Source: Tissierella simiarum (GTDB lineage Bacteria; Bacillota; Clostridia; Tissierellales; Tissierellaceae). From it: DNA of 64,000 bases. The DNA lies in contig NZ_JAHLPM010000005.1 in assembly GCF_018917865.1 (NCBI RefSeq), forward strand, positions 1 to 64,000. Direction: 5' to 3'. This document shows positions 60,544 to 64,000 of the stretch, in pieces (the stretch's first letter is position 1; each line of letters opens with the position of its first letter). The position numbers and the translations under genes are program-made. The notes beneath the pieces were generated by a model. The model was not told where the DNA came from. It searched no databases and was given only the letters and a program-made list of their open reading frames with translations.

Positions 60544-61374
60544 ATGTCAGATTATATATTATTTGAACCTTCAAAACATCCTCTATATGAAGAATATAAT
60601 CAAGACTATTTATATATTTTTAAAGAGAATAAATTGATGGTTGTTAAAGACAATGAGAAATATCATGTACCTAGAAGAGATACTATTGATGAACTCAATG
60701 TAGATTTAATTAATTTTCAGTGCATAGGTGCTTATGATGGACACAATTGCTTTTGTGGAGAAATTACAGATAATATAAATAGTAACAGCATTGATTTTGT
60801 TGACTTAAGAACTTATTCAAAATATGTAGATGAAGAAACATATTTACTATCTTCAAAGGCACTTCTATTATTAAACTGGCTAAAATCTAATCAATATTGT
60901 GGTAGATGTGGCTCTAAAATGGAAAGAAAAGAAGATGGAAACGATAGAGCTATGGTTTGTCCTAATTGTGGCAATATAGTTTGGCCTAAAACTGCTCCTG
61001 CTATTATTGTGGCTGTTACAAAGGGAGATAAACTTTTACTAGCACACAATAGGCAATTTCCCGAAGGAATGTATAGTGTTTTAGCTGGTTTTGTAGAGTT
61101 AGGTGAAACTTTTGAACAATGTGTAAAAAGAGAAGTATTTGAAGAAACTGGTATAAAGGTAAAAAATATAAAATACTTTGGAAGCCAACCTTGGCCTTTC
61201 CCTAACTCCATGATGATAGGATATACAGCTGAATATTTAGAAGGAGAAATAAGAGAAGATAAAGATGAAATTATTCATGCTGATTGGTTTTCAAAAGAGG
61301 AGATACCAGGAAAGTATAGACAATCTATAAGTATAGGATCAAGACTAATAAAATGGTTTTTAGAAAATCATTAA
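60544..61374 (+). CDS. nudC: NAD+ diphosphatase NudC
   Basis: A 276-residue Nudix enzyme. Visible are the zinc ribbon CGRCGSKMERKEDGNDRAMVCPNCG, the Nudix box GFVELGETFEQCVKREVFEETGI, and the NudC signature SQPWPFPNSMM after it. NudC cleaves NAD(H) and removes NAD caps from RNA. The N-terminal ~100 residues are the usual helical domain. Follows tdk with GGAGG before ATG. Confidence 0.93.
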   Translation: MSDYILFEPSKHPLYEEYNQDYLYIFKENKLMVVKDNEKYHVPRRDTIDELNVDLINFQCIGAYDGHNCFCGEITDNINSNSIDFVDLRTYSKYVDEETYLLSSKALLLLNWLKSNQYCGRCGSKMERKEDGNDRAMVCPNCGNIVWPKTAPAIIVAVTKGDKLLLAHNRQFPEGMYSVLAGFVELGETFEQCVKREVFEETGIKVKNIKYFGSQPWPFPNSMMIGYTAEYLEGEIREDKDEIIHADWFSKEEIPGKYRQSISIGSRLIKWFLENH

Positions 61375-61406
61375 GACAGAGTTTATACGGTATTTCTTAT
61401 ATTTTA

Positions 61407-61435
61407 TTGAAATAAAATTAGATTTTTGATATTAT
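61407..61435 (+). promoter_or_regulatory. candidate sigma-A promoter of the ABC-F gene
   Basis: TTGAAA (61407-61412) and TATTAT (61430-61435) with a 17-bp spacer. It would give a ~245-nt leader, long enough for the hairpins described next. Confidence 0.5.
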
Positions 61436-61522
61436 ATGAATAAACAAATAGAAAAGGATGGTATATAAGAATAATGAGAATGTAATCTTTTCATCAAGAA
61501 CAAAATTTAGGAATATTTTTAG

Positions 61523-61548
61523 GTAGACCTTTAAATAGGTTTACTTTT
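61523..61548 (+). terminator. attenuator-like hairpin in the ABC-F leader
   Basis: GTAGACCT (61523-61530) pairs with AGGTTTAC (61537-61544) with one wobble, followed by TTTT. It could be a weak terminator or attenuator upstream of the leader ORF. Confidence 0.4.
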
Positions 61549-61557
61549 GGTGCTTAA

Positions 61558-61581
61558 ATGTTCTGGAAAGGATTACATTAA
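61558..61581 (+). CDS. 7-codon leader peptide of the ABC-F gene (MFWKGLH)
   Basis: ATG 61558 is followed by six sense codons and TAA. The upstream site is weak (GGTGC). The codons coincide with the 5' arm of a long-range stem that ends next to the ABC-F ribosome binding site, so a ribosome paused here would open it. Suggestive of translation or transcription attenuation, as in several ABC-F and erm genes, but unproven. Confidence 0.35.
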   Translation: MFWKGLH

Positions 61582-61668
61582 TTAAATGTTTTAAAAATAA
61601 ATTCAACATATTAGTTTTAACTAGTATGTTTTCGTGATTATTTAAAATATAAAAAGTAATCCTTCCAG
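61563..61668 (+). promoter_or_regulatory. structured leader of the ABC-F gene
   Basis: CTGGAAAGGATTAC (61563-61576) pairs with GTAATCCTTCCAG (61656-61668) with one bulged A, enclosing a second hairpin (AACATATTAG with CTAGTATGTT, 61605-61630). The outer stem ends 7 nt before the AGGAGGG used by the ABC-F start. Antibiotic-responsive ABC-F genes are often behind such leaders. Confidence 0.5.
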
Positions 61669-61688
61669 TGTATATAGGAGGGATTTTT

Positions 61689-63341
61689 TTGTTAGTATTA
61701 GAAATTAAAAATTTGAAAAAATATTTTGGAGATAGGCTAATTATAAAAATTAATAACTTAAAGATATACTCTGAAGATAAGATCGGAATAGTAGGCTTAA
61801 ATGGTAGTGGAAAGACTACATTATTGAATTTTATATATGGAATTACCAAGCCTGATGAAGGATATATAAAAGCATATGGTACTATCTCATATATTAAACA
61901 ATTTGAGGATTTAGATGAAGCCTATGTAGATGCAAAATATTTAAGTAAATTTGAGTTAAAGAATAAGAAAGCTACCTATATGAGTGGAGGAGAAAAAACT
62001 AAGCTAAAATTAGCTCAAACGTTAAGTAAAAATAGCAAACTAATACTTGCAGATGAGCCAACCTCAAATTTAGATTTTGAATCCATAGATTTACTATATA
62101 GAGAATTCATGAAATTTGATGGAAGTTTGGTTTTGGTTTCTCATGATAGAGATTTCTTAGATAAAGTATGTAATAAAATAATAGAGATAGAAGAAGGTAA
62201 TATAAAAGTATATGAAGGAAACTACTCTAAGTATAAAGAACAAAAAGAAATAGAAAGAAAAACTGAAAATCTAGAATATGAAAAATATATAACTGAAAAG
62301 AAGAAATTAGAAAAGGCAGTATTTCATATTAGTAATAAATCGAATAAGATAAGAAAAACACCAAAACGAATGGGTAATTCTGAAGCAAGGCTTCATAAAA
62401 TGGGTAATCAAAATGCTAAGAAAACTTTAGATAAAACGATTAAAGCTTTAGAAACTAAGTTAGAGCGATTAGGGCAAAAAGAAAAAGCTAAGGAAATAGA
62501 AAATATAAAAGTTGATTTTTCCAAAAAAGGAGACATTTATTCTAGAATAGCTATAAATGCAGAGAATATCAATAAAAGCTTTGGAGATAAAGTTTTATTT
62601 AAAAATAGCAGTTTTCAAATTTATAATGGAAGTAAAACTGCTTTAATAGGGAATAATGGAGCAGGAAAGACTACTTTAGTAAAGATGATTTTAGAGGAAA
62701 ATAAGGGAATAACCCTTTCTAAGAATGTTAAAATTGGATACTTTAGTCAGGAATTAGAGATTTTAGACAATGAAAAAACCATTATTGAAAATATTATGGA
62801 TTCTAGTATTTACGATGAAACTTTTTCTAGAACCATACTTTCTAGGTTATTGTTCAATATGGAAGATATTCATAAAAAAGCTGCTGTATTAAGTGGAGGA
62901 GAAAAAGTAAAAGCATCCTTTGCAAAAATCATCTTGAGTGATTTTAATTTGCTCATTTTTGATGAGCCTACAAACTATTTAGATGTCTATTCTATTGAAG
63001 TTATAGAAAAAGCGTTACAAGAATATGAGGGGACTATTTTATTTGTTTCTCATGATAAAAAGTTTATTGAGAATATAGCTGATAATATTTTATATATAGA
63101 AAATCAAGAGATAAAAAGCTTTTTAGGTTCTTTTAAAGAATTTAAAGAAAGTAGTGAAAAAGATACTGAAATAGAAATTAGCCTTATTGAGAAGAAAGCT
63201 GTATTGGAGTATAAACTAACCGAAGTTTTAAGCAAACTATCCATAACATCTAAAGATGAAGAAAAGGAAATATTAGATGAAGAGTATAAAGGAATACTTA
63301 AAGAATTAAATAAAATTAGAGAAAGTTTGAAAACCAATTAA
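61689..63341 (+). CDS. ABC-F family ATPase (ribosome-protection type)
   Basis: TTG 61689 lies 6 bases after AGGAGGG; the GTG at 61668 lies inside the leader stem. The 550-residue protein has two ABC domains and no membrane helices: GLNGSGKTT, MSGGEKTKLKLAQ, ILADEPTSNLD in the first; GNNGAGKTT, LSGGEKVKASFAK, LLIFDEPTNYLD in the second; and a charged interdomain linker (about 190-300) that would reach into the ribosomal tunnel. Short linkers mark housekeeping EttA-like members; this length and the structured leader fit the antibiotic-resistance branch (Lsa/Vga/Msr-like). Resistance spectrum is unknown. Confidence 0.88.
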   Translation: MLVLEIKNLKKYFGDRLIIKINNLKIYSEDKIGIVGLNGSGKTTLLNFIYGITKPDEGYIKAYGTISYIKQFEDLDEAYVDAKYLSKFELKNKKATYMSGGEKTKLKLAQTLSKNSKLILADEPTSNLDFESIDLLYREFMKFDGSLVLVSHDRDFLDKVCNKIIEIEEGNIKVYEGNYSKYKEQKEIERKTENLEYEKYITEKKKLEKAVFHISNKSNKIRKTPKRMGNSEARLHKMGNQNAKKTLDKTIKALETKLERLGQKEKAKEIENIKVDFSKKGDIYSRIAINAENINKSFGDKVLFKNSSFQIYNGSKTALIGNNGAGKTTLVKMILEENKGITLSKNVKIGYFSQELEILDNEKTIIENIMDSSIYDETFSRTILSRLLFNMEDIHKKAAVLSGGEKVKASFAKIILSDFNLLIFDEPTNYLDVYSIEVIEKALQEYEGTILFVSHDKKFIENIADNILYIENQEIKSFLGSFKEFKESSEKDTEIEISLIEKKAVLEYKLTEVLSKLSITSKDEEKEILDEEYKGILKELNKIRESLKTN

Positions 63342-63387
63342 AACTATAAATAAAGTATAATTATATGGCAAATAGATAAAGAACATT

Positions 63388-63419
63388 ATAGCAGGATGAA
63401 ATTTTCATCCTGCTATTTA
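63388..63419. terminator. bidirectional terminator
   Basis: ATAGCAGGATGAAA pairs with TTTCATCCTGCTAT with T-rich flanks, between convergent ABC-F and protease genes. Confidence 0.75.
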
Positions 63420-63442
63420 AAAATTTTTATAGGCTCTATCAT

Positions 63443-64000
63443 TTAATTATTTATCACATATTGGATTGCATTATCTTCTTCATAATTAGCTCCAATTGTT
63501 GCATCTATTTCGATATTAGGAATAGTTTGTACTTCTTCATTTATGGTCCCGTCTCCATTCAATGCAAGAAGGCTGCTAAATCTTATTACTATTCCACTGT
63601 TAGGTAAATAGAAAAATAATGGATCTATACCAATACCATCTCCACCAGTAGTTTCACCTACTAATGTTGCAAAACCGCTATCTTTACAGAAAGCAGCAAA
63701 GCTTTCTGAAGAAGAATATACTCCTTGGTCTACTAGTAGATATATTTTGCCTTTAAAGTCTACAGGACTTACTGGTTTTAAAGTTAGCGTAAATATATTA
63801 TAATGATCGAAATCTGTTTCTATTTCTTCTGGAAAGTCTTGTAAGATTTTTTTATCCAGTTTAGATATAGGAAATAGTTTCATTCCTCTTGATTTGTAAA
63901 AAGGATTTCCGTAATTACCTCTAGTAAATACATAGTTATCTACAGATATATTTATTTTAGCTAAGGGTTCTACTACATTTTTTCTCCAATAAAGATCATT
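63443..64000 (-). CDS. S41 family peptidase, C-terminal part (partial)
   Basis: The frame is open to the window edge, so the gene is cut at its 5' end; 185 residues are visible. The C-terminal processing-peptidase core is clear: KIYLLVDQGVYSSSESFAAFCKDSGFATLVGETTGGDG, where Ser in SSSESF is the catalytic nucleophile of the S41 family. The tail (NEEVQTIPNIEID) ends with a family-like segment. An ATG at 63883 is internal, not the start. Substrate unknown. Confidence 0.88.
   Translation of the reverse strand, partial: NDLYWRKNVVEPLAKINISVDNYVFTRGNYGNPFYKSRGMKLFPISKLDKKILQDFPEEIETDFDHYNIFTLTLKPVSPVDFKGKIYLLVDQGVYSSSESFAAFCKDSGFATLVGETTGGDGIGIDPLFFYLPNSGIVIRFSSLLALNGDGTINEEVQTIPNIEIDATIGANYEEDNAIQYVINN

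Noticed and set aside
1-64000. CRISPR arrays, rRNA genes, complete tRNA genes, transposase genes
   Set aside because: No regularly spaced repeats, rRNA-like segments, full tRNA cloverleafs or transposase motifs were found on reading the window.

Overview
The window is low-GC DNA with strong AGGAGG-type ribosome binding sites, many TTG and GTG starts, rho-independent terminators between most transcription units, spore-associated genes (spore photoproduct lyase, a GerMN lipoprotein) and a selenocysteine-dependent Stickland D-proline reductase operon. Together these point to an anaerobic, spore-forming, amino-acid-fermenting member of the Clostridia (Tissierellia or Peptostreptococcales type). 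The organism is inferred, not proven.

Left edge (1-2600) is accessory DNA. A compact three-gene operon encodes an ADP-ribosyltransferase-fold toxin candidate, a small antitoxin candidate and a SecB-like chaperone, the layout of toxin-antitoxin-chaperone (TAC) phage-defence modules such as CmdTAC. It ends at a bare 3' half of a tRNA-Lys(CTT) gene flanked by 11-bp-period repeats and a tyrosine-recombinase remnant, so it looks like cargo of an element integrated at a tRNA hotspot. Next comes an array of three tiny paralogous membrane-peptide genes (3098-3687, minus).

4.1-9.1 kb: a surface-polymer acylation cluster (LCP ligase, SGNH hydrolase, DUF4358-type lipoprotein, MBOAT acyltransferase, DHHW protein). 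9.2-12.9 kb: HAD phosphatase, DUF502 protein, GerMN lipoprotein, a TrpA-like pseudogene and a Lys-rich miniprotein. 13.0-20.3 kb: the proline reductase locus: prdR (sigma-54 activator), palindromes that may be its enhancer, a sigma-54 promoter, then prdC-prdA-small gene-prdB-prdF. Both prdC and prdB have an in-frame UGA (Sec) followed by a SECIS-like hairpin. Supply of D-proline (PrdF), reduction (PrdA/PrdB) and electron delivery (PrdC) are thus under one promoter.

20.3-43.7 kb: UvrD-type helicase, S8 protease-like lipoprotein, GntR-ABC operon, PAP2 phosphatase, nitroreductase, Zn/Cd P-type ATPase with a clear metal-sensor operator, TPR protein, methionine aminopeptidase, alkaline-phosphatase-superfamily enzyme, SLH/GH18 protein, two two-component systems, acetyltransferases, and a three-gene ABC-2 exporter. 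43.8-59.1 kb: DUF1667 protein, NhaC-type transporter, MATE pump, methyltransferase, signal peptidase I, cyclophilin lipoprotein, spore photoproduct lyase, MocR regulator with a divergent aminotransferase, gene remnants, and an SsuBC-type ABC transporter. 59.2-64 kb: a wrecked mprF gene, thymidine kinase, NudC, an ABC-F protein behind a structured leader, and a partial S41 protease.

Several genes probably linked to antibiotic response (GNAT at 38507, ABC-F at 61689) have short leader peptides plus hairpins that could control translation.
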